Assembly (NCBI RefSeq): GCF_901447495.1
Contig: NZ_CABDWS010000003.1
Coordinates: 1 to 64,000 of the forward strand
Direction: 5' to 3'
Source of the DNA: Haloimpatiens lingqiaonensis
GTDB lineage: Bacteria > Bacillota > Clostridia > Clostridiales > Clostridiaceae
DNA: 64,000 nucleotides
The position numbers were made by a program, and so were the translations under genes. Position 1 is the first letter of the stretch, and each line of letters opens with the position of its first letter. Under the pieces are notes generated by a model that did not search any database, was not told where the DNA came from, and saw nothing but the letters and a program-made list of their open reading frames with translations. Positions 55,435-63,865 of this stretch are shown here, in pieces.

Positions 55435-56157
55435 ATGGTTAATGGAAAAATTCACTCTATAGAAAGCATGGGCTTAGTTGATGGCCCTGGTATTAGAACA
55501 GTAGTATTTCTACAAGGTTGCTGCCTTAGATGCTCTTTCTGTCATAACCCAGATACTTGGTGTATATCTGGTGGAACTGAAACTTCTTCTAGTGAGCTTA
55601 TAGATAAACTAATAAGATTTAAATCCTACTACGATAAATCCAATGGAGGTGTTACATTTTCAGGTGGAGAACCTCTTTTGCAACCAAAGTTTTTATTAGA
55701 AATGCTAAAACTGTGCAAAGAAAGAGGAATTCACACTGCTATAGATACTGCCGGCCACGGATTAGGCAATTATGAAGAAATCCTTAAGTATACAGATTTA
55801 GTGCTACTAGATGTGAAACATATAGGAGAAAATAACTATATTAATTTAACTGGTCAAAACAATCATAAATTTTTAGAATTTCTAAAGGCTCTAAATAATT
55901 CTAATACAAAGGTATGGATTAGACACGTAGTAGTTCCTGGTATCACTGATTCCAAAGAGCATATACTTGAATTAGCTGAATTTATAAATAAAAATGTAAA
56001 AAACGTAGAAAAAATAGAGCTTCTTCCTTACCACAGTCTAGGAGCCGAAAAATATCATAAATTATCCATTGAATATCCTTTAGAACTTGTAGACGACATG
56101 GATAAGGATGTTTGTAATGAACTTCAAGACTTAATAAGAAGCAAATGCAGCCTGTAA
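55435..56157 (+). CDS. pflA: Pyruvate formate-lyase activating enzyme
   Basis: 240 residues from the ATG at 55435, five bases after GGAGG; the longer frame reads through the pflB-pflA gap. The radical SAM motif is C29, C33, C36 (GCCLRCSFC), with VTFSGGEPLLQ and LLDVKHI next. It installs the glycyl radical on PflB. Terminator follows at 56191. Confidence 0.96.
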   Translation: MVNGKIHSIESMGLVDGPGIRTVVFLQGCCLRCSFCHNPDTWCISGGTETSSSELIDKLIRFKSYYDKSNGGVTFSGGEPLLQPKFLLEMLKLCKERGIHTAIDTAGHGLGNYEEILKYTDLVLLDVKHIGENNYINLTGQNNHKFLEFLKALNNSNTKVWIRHVVVPGITDSKEHILELAEFINKNVKNVEKIELLPYHSLGAEKYHKLSIEYPLELVDDMDKDVCNELQDLIRSKCSL

Positions 56158-56190
56158 AGATCATAAAATACATGGCAAGTTCTATAAGAA

Positions 56191-56226
56191 AAATCACACT
56201 TGAAATACATGAAAGTGTGATTTTTT
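56191..56226 (+). terminator. Terminator of pflB-pflA
   Basis: AAATCACACTT (56191-56201) pairs with AAGTGTGATTT (56213-56223), then TTTGTTTC. It sits between pflA and the converging 56246 gene. Confidence 0.88.
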
Positions 56227-56245
56227 GTTTCATTCATAAACTATT

Positions 56246-56701
56246 CTATTCTTTTAATCTCCACATTTTATTAGCCCTAGAAATTAACGCCTCTACACCA
56301 ACTTTATGCTCTTCTATCATTTCAATAGCATGAGGATCATCCTTATTTATGTCTATAGGCTTCATATTCTTATCCACATAAATATTATATCCACCCTCAT
56401 TTTCCTGTAATATTAGTCCATACTCATATCCGCCAGTTATACGTGGCCATATAATTAAAAGATCATTATTTTTATTATTAGTAACTGCTAAATTTCCTGT
56501 GTAATGTAGATAATCTGGTTTTTTTACACTATACGTATACCCATCCTCTTTTGTCATAGCATAAAAACCATATTCATTTTTAGGTACAGCTTTTACAAAT
56601 TTATTATATTTTATAGTTGTTATTAAAAACCAACTAATATTTAAGGCTGCAAATATGGCTATAATAAATAAAATAATTTTTTTCCCATTTATTCTCTTCA
56701 T
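56246..56701 (-). CDS. Membrane-anchored protein of an ABC/bacteriocin-type operon
   Basis: 151 residues. One N-terminal membrane helix (about 9-28) follows basic MKRINGKK; the outside part has WPRITGGYEYGLILQENEGGYNIYVD. No known domain. Its start overlaps the ATPase stop by 4 bases (ATGA), so it belongs to the same operon. Possibly an immunity or accessory protein; that is only context. Confidence 0.6.
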   Translation of the reverse strand: MKRINGKKIILFIIAIFAALNISWFLITTIKYNKFVKAVPKNEYGFYAMTKEDGYTYSVKKPDYLHYTGNLAVTNNKNNDLLIIWPRITGGYEYGLILQENEGGYNIYVDKNMKPIDINKDDPHAIEMIEEHKVGVEALISRANKMWRLKE

Positions 56702-57306
56702 AAATTCACCACTCTTTTTCCTTGTTTTTTTATATACTCATCATGTGTAACCAATACAATTGTTTTTCCTTGTGTATTTAATTCTTTTAAAATATTAATT
56801 ACAGCTTCTGCATTTTTCCTATCAAGGGAACCCGTAGGCTCATCTGCCAGTATTACATCACATTTTTTAAGCATTAATCTAGCTATAGCTACCCTTTGCT
56901 GCTCTCCACCTGATAATGTATACACCTTTTTATTTAATTTATCTTCAAGACCAACAATTCTCAATGCCTCTTCCATTGATAAATTTGTCTTACAATCCTT
57001 ACGAATAATTTTTAAATTTTCTTTAACAGTCTTATTATCAACCAATGCAAAATTTTGAAAAAGAAAACCTATTTTTTTCCTAAAATAATTTAAATGATTT
57101 CTTTTATTTTTAATATCAATACCATCAACAATTATTTCTCCACTATCAAATTTTTCAATTGCTCCAATCATGTTTAATAAAGTGGTCTTACCACAACCAC
57201 TTGGTCCTCCTAATATAATAAATTCTCCATTCTCTATCTCTAAATTAAAATTCGAAAATACTATTTTATCATCAAATTTTTTATTTAAGTTTTTTATTTT
57301 AATCAT
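56698..57306 (-). CDS. ABC transporter ATPase, lactococcin-972 export type
   Basis: 202 residues. Walker A GGPSGCGKTT (about 33-42), Q-loop FLFQNFALV, signature LSGGEQQR, Walker B VILADEPTGSLD and H-loop THD are complete. The Q-loop region FRKKIGFLFQNFALVDNKTV closely resembles the lactococcin-972-group bacteriocin exporters (MacB/LolD-like). It overlaps the permease stop by 4 bases. Confidence 0.9.
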   Translation of the reverse strand: MIKIKNLNKKFDDKIVFSNFNLEIENGEFIILGGPSGCGKTTLLNMIGAIEKFDSGEIIVDGIDIKNKRNHLNYFRKKIGFLFQNFALVDNKTVKENLKIIRKDCKTNLSMEEALRIVGLEDKLNKKVYTLSGGEQQRVAIARLMLKKCDVILADEPTGSLDRKNAEAVINILKELNTQGKTIVLVTHDEYIKKQGKRVVNL

Positions 57307-59293
57307 AGATTCCCTCCTTTCAATATCTTTTGAATTTCACAATTTTCTACTTTCTGTATATTAAATATAATAATCAAAACTTCAAATATTAATATTACAA
57401 CTCCACCCAAAGCTAAATAATAAGCTTTCTGAGTTTTCATTATTATATTTAAAATAATAGCTGTTAATATACTCATCGTAGTAGTTATAACCGTCATAAT
57501 AATAATTTTTCTATTTTTTTCTAAAATACTGTATCCAACAATTTTCTTAATAGAAAGCTCAATAGCATTAATTTTATACTCCATTTTAATAATCCAGTTA
57601 ATCACTATAATTTCTAAAAGTAAAACCAAAATGCTAAATACTAAATTAATATATAAAATTCTTTTAGCTATCTTCCACATATTTTCATACTTTTCTAATG
57701 CATTTATTTTATAGATATTTTGACCTACTAGATTATATTTCTCTAAAAATTTATTAAATTTATATATATCATCATTAGATGATATTTTATATATAACATC
57801 ATCTAATTCATTTAGTGGTTCTCTATATTCATCATCATTTTCACTTTTGATTCTATGAACTTCCATATTATTGTAAATAATAACAGGATTTTTAATTAAA
57901 TCACTTCCGTATACATTATCCTCATCTATTCCAACTATATGGATATTATCATCATAATATATAACTTCATACTTGTAATAAAAATCAGCATCTCCACCTG
58001 AATAATTTATACTCCCTTTTATTTTATCAATAATACGAGGATCATCTTTCATTTTACTAGGTAATATAAAATAGTATTCTTTATCTAAATTTAAATTATT
58101 AAGTTCAGTTATTTTTTTTTTAAATAATTTAAAGCATTTCTATTTGCATAAATAGATTTCATTTCAAAAAAATCAGAAATATCCTTTAAGGCAATTGAAT
58201 TAAATTGGTTAAAAAATTCCGTATAAAATTTCCATTGTACAGCCATAGATTCATCTAATCTATCATCTATAGTTCCATCACTATTTCTAACTGGTTTATA
58301 CAAAAATTCTATGTGGTAGTAATCCTTATGGTTTGTAAAAAAGTTTTTTTGTTTACAAAAACTATAAGACTCAAAAATAAACGCTATATTACTGGATATT
58401 ATAAAAATTGTAACAATGGTTGTTATTAATTTTAAACCATAATTAATTGATAATAAATTTCTAGAGCTTTTTCCATTAGAGAAAGCCCCCTTTACATCAT
58501 AAAAATATAAATTTAAATATAACAATCCATTGATAATAAGTAATGCACCAAATAATATAATTGAATTTTTGAAATTAAAAAAAACATAAGTATATCTAGA
58601 TAAAATAAATACTATTAATAAAAAAGAAGCTATAAATACAAAAGAGTCTAAGAGGATATTTTGAATTATGATTTTACTTATTCTTTCACCCATAGTTATT
58701 TTAATGACATCTTCTTTTTTTTGTGAAATAGTATCATAAAAAGATAGTAATAAAATAATGCTAATGGAAAGTATCCATATAAAAATGGTATTCTTTTTTG
58801 ACTCTTTATCCAGATAACCCTTTTTAGGATGATTTCCTGCATACTTATTAATTAAATCCATTTTAAATTTATGAACTTTTTCACCACTACCTATAACATA
58901 ATATTCATTTTGATTTTTAATATCAGCTATATCTTGAATATTGCTAAACTTAAAATCAATACTTCCTAAAAAGAAGCTTGTATACTTCTTTTCAAATATA
59001 TTCGAATTTTTATTTATAGATTTTTCTACTCCTGGAGTTCCATAAATATTATATTGAACAGAAGAGGTATTTACCCCTGAATTTATAAAAGTAAATACCT
59101 CAACTTCATTACAAGCTGCCGAATCAACTATATCCTTAATCATTTCTTCACTTTTTATACCATCTTGTAAATATAATGTAGTACTCCAATATTGAGTATA
59201 AAAATTGTCTAAATAAAAAATATGGCTTTCTCCTATAATTAAAAGAGCTATAAATATAATACAAAAACTAATAATATACTTAATCTTTTTCAA
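57303..59293 (-). pseudogene. ABC permease of the bacteriocin-associated type, split by a frameshift at a 10-A tract
   Basis: Two frames, 58109-59293 (TTG start, GGAGG seven bases upstream) and 57303-58052, join into one protein of about 660 residues if the A10 tract at 58112-58121 (minus strand) had one more A: the reading then continues ...YLKKKITELNNLNLDK and on into the second part without loss. Helices lie near the N-terminus, in a central group and in a C-terminal group, as in bacteriocin-associated FtsX-like permeases. It may be a true mutation, phase variation, or rescued by slippage on the A-run. Confidence 0.8.
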
Positions 59294-59396
59294 AAAAATT
59301 CCTCCATATTGTTAATTCTATAGATACACTAACATTCTTAACAGCTTCTTAATTACATTTCTATTTAAATAAAAATTAGTAAACAAAAAATTTTTA

Positions 59397-59465
59397 CTAT
59401 ATCCTAACAGTTGTAGCTAAACCTAACATTATTAAAATAGTTAAAATGCTTATTACTTTTTTCAT
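59397..59465 (-). CDS. 22-residue hydrophobic peptide upstream of the ABC operon
   Basis: Start ATG at 59465, seven bases after GAGGTG; the peptide is MKKVISILTILIMLGLATT-VRI, then TAG. Two lysines and a hydrophobic core look like a signal peptide alone or a small membrane peptide. It lies 100 bases before the permease, the place where lactococcin-972-type loci keep the bacteriocin gene. It could be the substrate, a truncated precursor or a leader peptide. Strong ribosome site; product unproven. Confidence 0.55.
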   Translation of the reverse strand: MKKVISILTILIMLGLATTVRI

Positions 59466-59495
59466 ATTTCATCACCTCACTTTTAATATTTTCTT

Positions 59496-59526
59496 TAAAT
59501 TTATAGTTCTATTAACCATAAATTTA
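59496..59526 (-). promoter_or_regulatory. Dyad upstream of the 22-residue peptide gene
   Basis: TAAATTTAT (59496-59504) and ATAAATTTA (59518-59526) are a perfect 9-base inverted repeat with a 13-base centre, 31 bases before the peptide start. Possible operator or leader hairpin. The rest of 59294-59722 shows no other gene. Confidence 0.45.
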
Positions 59527-59722
59527 AATAAGTTTATTTATATTTATATCTTAGCATTTTAATATCAATTATTCAACTATTATTGATATTTTTTCCAAAA
59601 ACTCACTCACCAAACACACACTCCTATCTATTTTAGTAGTTTATTAGCTCAAATTTTAATTCATAAGTAACATTAGAACATTAAAATTAGGAATTAAAAA
59701 AATTTTAAAGTATAAAAAACTA

Positions 59723-59763
59723 AAAGCTTGAATGATTTCATTAAATAAAATCATTCAAGCTTT
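59723..59763. terminator. Strong hairpin between the tenI-like gene and the ABC operon
   Basis: AAAGCTTGAATGATTT (59723-59738) pairs with AAATCATTCAAGCTTT (59748-59763), 16 perfect pairs. A/T-rich flanks on both sides. Likely the tenI terminator. Confidence 0.75.
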
Positions 59764-59798
59764 ATGCATCTATTCATATTTTCTTCGTACAAATAAAA

Positions 59799-59869
59799 GG
59801 TTTTCCATAGCATAGTGAAGGAAAATCCACCACACCTAGCACTCTAGCCCACTGGCACACTAGCCCACT
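59799..59869. repeat. Short palindromic repeat plus CTAGCCCACT repeats
   Basis: GGTTTTCC (59799-59806) and GGAAAATCC (59820-59828) flank ATAGCATAGTG; almost the same sequence recurs at 63757-63785. After it CTAGCCCACT occurs twice (59844-59853, 59860-59869) with CACCTAGCACT before them, a decayed short tandem array. Confidence 0.6.
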
Positions 59870-59877
59870 AAAAATTG

Positions 59878-60483
59878 TTACCCCGTAACAATTTTTATGT
59901 TCTCTTTTAATTTTTTCGCACTTATAAAGGGTTCTTCCGATGCCATTATATAAGACATTACCGCCACCCCATCAGCACCATTTTCTATTGCTTCTCTTGC
60001 ATTTTCCGGATTTATGCCACCTAATGCTATTATGGGCATAGATACTTTACTTCTAACTTCTTTAATAAAATTAACCCCTTTAGGTTGTAGCCCCTTCTTG
60101 CAATCCGTTGGATAGATGTGGCTAACTAAAATATAATCTGCACCCTTTTCCTCACAAATCATAGCTTCTTCTACACTATGTACTGAAACACCTACAGAAA
60201 TATTTTTAGGTTTTTTATCTAAGAAATCTTTAAATTTCATATGGTATCCATCTGCCTTTACTGCTTTTACTACACTGAGGTTCCCATTTATCATAAGTTT
60301 AACTTTTCTATAACCTATTACTTCTTTTATTTTTTTACCATAACTTATAAGCTCTTGCTCATTTAAATCTTTTTCCCTTAATATTATAGTATCAACTCCG
60401 CCTTTAATGCTCTCACTTATTACATGAAAGAAATTATGATTTTTTACAAGTTTTCTATTAGTTATTAAATATAATTTAGACAT
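59878..60483 (-). CDS. tenI: TenI-like thiazole tautomerase (ThiE superfamily)
   Basis: 201 residues from the ATG at 60483, nine bases after AAGGGG. A (beta/alpha)8 barrel of the ThiE family (LREKDL, ALGGINPENA, GADGVAVMS). The segment SHIYPTDCKKGL matches B. subtilis TenI, including its catalytic histidine at the same number, H122, whereas ThiE has a different phosphate-binding stretch here. TenI aromatises the thiazole intermediate of thiamine synthesis. The ThiF fusion next door fits this. A ThiE role is the alternative. Confidence 0.75.
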   Translation of the reverse strand: MSKLYLITNRKLVKNHNFFHVISESIKGGVDTIILREKDLNEQELISYGKKIKEVIGYRKVKLMINGNLSVVKAVKADGYHMKFKDFLDKKPKNISVGVSVHSVEEAMICEEKGADYILVSHIYPTDCKKGLQPKGVNFIKEVRSKVSMPIIALGGINPENAREAIENGADGVAVMSYIMASEEPFISAKKLKENIKIVTG

Positions 60484-60548
60484 ATGAAACAACCCCTTTC
60501 CCCAGTTACAACAAATAGCCTACTTTCTAATTTTAATCCTTATATAAC

Positions 60549-60650
60549 TCAACTTTCGCAGTTATAAAATAAAAAATAAAGTTCTTTAAAGATTAGCTAT
60601 AATTTGAAATTTGTAAGTTAAACCAAGCAAAAGGCAAAAAGTAAGAAGTA
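60549..60650. repeat. Partial intergenic repeat element
   Basis: Starts CTCAACTTTCGCAGTTATAAAA, like the left end of 34869-35070 (longer match not shown), and later carries AAAAAGTAAGAAGTAAGAG, the reverse of the TTACTTCTTACT arrays. The far inverted end is missing. Confidence 0.5.
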
Positions 60651-60655
60651 AGAGT

Positions 60656-60686
60656 AAAGGATAAAACTCAAGGAGTTTCATCCTTT
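60656..60686 (-). terminator. Terminator overlapping the thiF stop
   Basis: AAAGGATGAAACTC and GAGTTTTATCCTTT pair with one mismatch around CTT; the first arm includes part of the thiF stop codon (60685-60687). The following T-run is short. Confidence 0.6.
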
Positions 60687-61488
60687 AGCAATCCTTTTCA
60701 CCTAATAAAATTCTAATTATCATATTTGCTTGATGATTTGCCGCAATGGCAGTTCTTGGCGCCATAAGTCCACAGCCTATCTTTGCTTCAGATTCCAAAT
60801 CTCCTACCATGTAGAAATTTTTCATAACTTTTTTTGTCTTTATTAAATTGGAACTAAAATAACCTGCCATGCCTGAGGCTGCCACAACAGTTTTTCCACC
60901 GTGCAAAAGCATAGTATTAACTATTTCTGCCTTACTAATGGGATTATCCAACGCTTCTGCTACAATGCTTACATCGTCAAAGCATTTAACTACATTATCC
61001 TTATTTAAATATAACTCCTTGGTTACAACTTCTACAAAGGGATTTATATGGCTTATTATATCTTTTATGGCTTGAGTTTTCTTCATCCCAATGTGTTCTA
61101 TAAAATACTGCTGCCTGTTTAAATTACTAGGTTCCACCACATCAAAATCCACTAAGGTAAGCTTTCCAATACCCATTCTTGCTAAGGATACCGCTATGTT
61201 AGATCCTAATCCACCAAGCCCAGCTATACCAACAGATGCTTTTTTAATTTTTTCATGCACTCCAGGAGTATGTCTGGAAGTTAATAAATATTCAATTTCT
61301 TCTTTATCTGGCATATGACCTTTATTTATAAAAAACAGATTATCTCCTTCTTTTAGCTCATGATCCTTCTCTAAGGGGAAACCATTTAAAATACATATAT
61401 CTCCCTTATAATTAAATATCTTTTTTGCTTCAAAAGCTGTAATCTTCTCATGAACTTCAAATTTCTTTCCATTAAAAAAAATTTTCAT
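60685..61488 (-). CDS. thiF: ThiS-ThiF fusion, sulfur-carrier adenylyltransferase
   Basis: 267 residues from the ATG at 61488 after GGTGGGGG. Residues 1-60 look like a ubiquitin-fold ThiS (KIFFNGKKFEVHEKITAFEA, FINKGHMP) lacking the C-terminal GG. Residues 75-267 are ThiF: GIAGLGGLGSN binds ATP, DFDVVEPSNLNRQQY is the E1 signature. No paired CxxC zinc motif is present. It activates a sulfur carrier for thiazole synthesis. It lies 200 bases before tenI. Confidence 0.88.
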   Translation of the reverse strand: MKIFFNGKKFEVHEKITAFEAKKIFNYKGDICILNGFPLEKDHELKEGDNLFFINKGHMPDKEEIEYLLTSRHTPGVHEKIKKASVGIAGLGGLGSNIAVSLARMGIGKLTLVDFDVVEPSNLNRQQYFIEHIGMKKTQAIKDIISHINPFVEVVTKELYLNKDNVVKCFDDVSIVAEALDNPISKAEIVNTMLLHGGKTVVAASGMAGYFSSNLIKTKKVMKNFYMVGDLESEAKIGCGLMAPRTAIAANHQANMIIRILLGEKDC

Positions 61489-61639
61489 TTTAACCCCCAC
61501 CTACAAAAGCTAGAATTTTACATATATATCATAACACTTTTCTTTATTTATATAAATAAAATCATGGTAAATGTTGAATTATAATAGATAGCTTTGATAT
61601 AATTGCATTTGCATATATTATATGAAAAGGGATGATATA

Positions 61640-62860
61640 ATGAATAAATCAAGTATAAATAAATTAAAACTTTTCTTCATGGGATTAGAAAGTAGATTTG
61701 AAGAAAATTCTTCTATATTTAAAGAAATAAATACAAAATTCAAAACCGGTTTAAAAGAATTTAAGGGCCTAGGAATTTATAAAGACAATAAAATTCAATA
61801 TAATTTTAACGGAATAACAAAACTTGAAAGTTTAAATGAAATTTTGCAAAACATATGTATAGATGCTGAAAGCTATGAAACTTTAGAATTTATATATAGT
61901 GAAAGAGGCACAAATATACTTATATCTGCTGACAATAAAAATGTAACCATGAAAAATATAGAAGTTAAGGAATCTTCTAAAGAAGCAGATGCTAAATCTA
62001 AGACTTCTAAAAAAGAAGCCTGCTTAGAGCATCATGGTTTCGAAGGCACCTCAACACTTTTAAATAGGGATTATTATATAAAAGTTGGAAAAGCAGACAG
62101 CCTATTAAAAGAAATAAATATAATGACAAAAGACGGAAAAATTAAAAATGACAAAATAAGAAAATACAATCAAATAGATCACTATGTTGAACTTTTAGAT
62201 AATATATTTGATAAACTAGATAAAAATAATAAAAAAGGTATTACTATACTGGATTGTGGCTGCGGTAAATCTTATTTATCCTTTGTATTAAATTATTATT
62301 TAACTGAAGTAAAAAAATTCAAATGCCATTTCATAGGCCTTGATTATTCTAAAAATGTAATAGAATCTTCTAAAAAAATGGCTGATAATTTAGGCTATAG
62401 AAATATGGAATTCCATGCTATTGATATAAAAGACTATGTACCAGATAAAAAAATAAATGTAGTACTATCTCTTCATGCTTGTGACACCGCTACAGACATG
62501 GCATTAGCTTTAGGCATTAGGGTAAATTCGGATGTAATAATAGCTGTACCTTGCTGTCACAGGGAGCTTTTAAATCAATATTCCTATGAGCCTTTTAAAA
62601 ACATAACTAAATATGGAGTTTTAAAAGCTAGAATGGCAGACATATTAACCGACGGCATGAGAGGCACCATGCTGGAAGCCAAAGGCTATGATGTTTCTAT
62701 AGTAGAATACATATCACCTCTGGAAACTCCTAAAAATTTGATGATAAGAGCTATAAAAACAAAAGAGGAAAATCCTAAAGCCATGGATGAGTATTTAAAA
62801 TTAATGGCTGATTTAAATGTATACCCTGCACTTTATAAATTTCTTAGCCAATGGGAATAA
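61640..62860 (+). CDS. SAM-dependent methyltransferase with PCCH motif
   Basis: 406 residues from the ATG at 61640, about eight bases after AAGGGATG; an ATG at 61622 overlaps the site. An N-terminal 140-residue region is unassigned and ends in a Lys/Ser/Glu linker. The SAM motif ILDCGCGKSYLS is at about 203-214, IGLDYS follows, LHACDTATD is near 279-287 and AVPCCHREL is at 302-310. The PCC motif occurs in METTL25/GSTCD-like methyltransferases, which act on RNA or protein. Substrate unknown. It is the last gene in the window. Confidence 0.82.
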   Translation: MNKSSINKLKLFFMGLESRFEENSSIFKEINTKFKTGLKEFKGLGIYKDNKIQYNFNGITKLESLNEILQNICIDAESYETLEFIYSERGTNILISADNKNVTMKNIEVKESSKEADAKSKTSKKEACLEHHGFEGTSTLLNRDYYIKVGKADSLLKEINIMTKDGKIKNDKIRKYNQIDHYVELLDNIFDKLDKNNKKGITILDCGCGKSYLSFVLNYYLTEVKKFKCHFIGLDYSKNVIESSKKMADNLGYRNMEFHAIDIKDYVPDKKINVVLSLHACDTATDMALALGIRVNSDVIIAVPCCHRELLNQYSYEPFKNITKYGVLKARMADILTDGMRGTMLEAKGYDVSIVEYISPLETPKNLMIRAIKTKEENPKAMDEYLKLMADLNVYPALYKFLSQWE

Positions 62861-62892
62861 GTAAATATATATTGTTAAGTAAGTGCCCTAGG

Positions 62893-63125
62893 AAAAAGCT
62901 GCATTTAATTCCGTGATAAAATTGAAATTTTCGACTGTGAACAGTACGCTAAGAACTTCTAAATGTTTTGAAATTTAAATCCCCTAAAGCCTTCAAACTT
63001 GCTCGTACCTCACTCAAACAATGAAGGCTTCTTAACGGAGCTTTAAATTTCAAAACAAAGAAGTTCTAAAGCTAATTCAATAGTCGAAAATTTCAATTTT
63101 ATCACTCCATTAAATGCAGCTTTTT
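62893..63125. ncRNA. Structured element, copy I (candidate RNA)
   Basis: Outer arms 62893-62936 and 63082-63125 pair at 41 of 44 positions; the three exceptions are a TCC facing TCC. An inner helix (62965-62979 with 63042-63056) has 15 perfect pairs, and a core stem AAGCCTTCA / TGAAGGCTT (62987-62995 with 63022-63030) has nine. Copy II at 63866 onward shares the loops but differs by paired changes in the helices. No open frame. Strand of transcription is unknown. Confidence 0.75.
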
Positions 63126-63378
63126 CAGTTACAGAATACTTTAATTAAATAAATGTATTAGTAAAACAAGCTATAATTATTTAAGTAAATGGAGTAGTTG
63201 TAGTTTTTCTTTTTAGGGGCTTAAAAATTTTTTTATTGGCGGCAGCCAGTCTAAATACGTAGATATGATTAGTATTTATATATAAGAATATATATTTTTA
63301 ATTGTTGGGTGAATAGGAACTTGTAGATAAGTAATAGTGAAAAAGTAAGAACTACTAGGTAAAAAGTCAAACGTTTAG
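63126..63378. other. Gene-free spacer with decayed repeats
   Basis: A+T-rich. Contains GTAGATAAGTAATAGTGAAA and AAAAAGTAAGAACTAC, akin to the TTACTTCTT arrays. No gene, terminator or promoter is convincing. Confidence 0.4.
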
Positions 63379-63492
63379 CACTTAAAAAGTGTTTTGGGCG
63401 TAAGCCCGCTGAGTGTAGGTGAAAGTGTAGCTATTTTGCGCCCTATCGTTATGCGGGTTTACCAGCCCTTTAAGCAAGAGCTCTTGAGAAAA
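63379..63492. ncRNA. G+C-richer compact structured segment (candidate RNA)
   Basis: Starts with CACTTAAAAAGTG, then GGGCGTAAGCCC (63396-63407) as a 4-base-loop hairpin. GGGCG (63396-63400) can also pair with CGCCC (63439-63443), and CCCGC (63405-63409) with GCGGG (63453-63457), so alternative or pseudoknotted folds are possible. It ends with CAAGAGCTCTTG, a perfect palindrome. Base composition differs sharply from its surroundings. No coding frame. A relic of a transposon-linked guide RNA is one idea. Confidence 0.5.
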
Positions 63493-63756
63493 TTAAGCTT
63501 TGCTGATACTTTTTACTTTTCACAAATTAATTATAAAAAACTCTTTGAGTTTTATTCTTAACTCTTACTTCTTACTTTTTACCTCTTACTTATTTTTCAC
63601 CTTTTCTCCCCTACAAACTAAGATTTATACAAACAACTGCCTTACGGCAAACTGAATTGAATTTTAGTTATTATTTTATTTTGATAAGTATCATATAACT
63701 TTTCGAAAGGCTACGCCTAAAAAATATTATGAGCCCTTTGCTATTTATAAATCAAA

Positions 63757-63785
63757 GATTTTCCATAGCAAAGTGGCGGAAAATC
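63757..63785. repeat. Short palindromic repeat, second copy
   Basis: GATTTTCC (63757-63764) and GGAAAATC (63778-63785) pair around ATAGCAAAGTGGC. The same unit occurs at 59799-59828 with three or four differences. Other small hairpins nearby include TGCCTTACGGCA and AGGCTACGCCT. Confidence 0.65.
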
Positions 63786-63865
63786 ATCCTTTAGTAAACC
63801 GTCCTCTCTCCATAACGATATATGCATGACCTGAAAAATCTGATTTTAAGGAAACAATAAATATA

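Noticed and set aside
59466-59520. 15-codon frame just upstream of the small peptide
   Set aside because: No ribosome site and it overlaps the peptide's own site.
59878-60483. Plain ThiE thiamine phosphate synthase
   Set aside because: The TDCKKGL segment and H122 match TenI better, although a ThiE role is not fully excluded.
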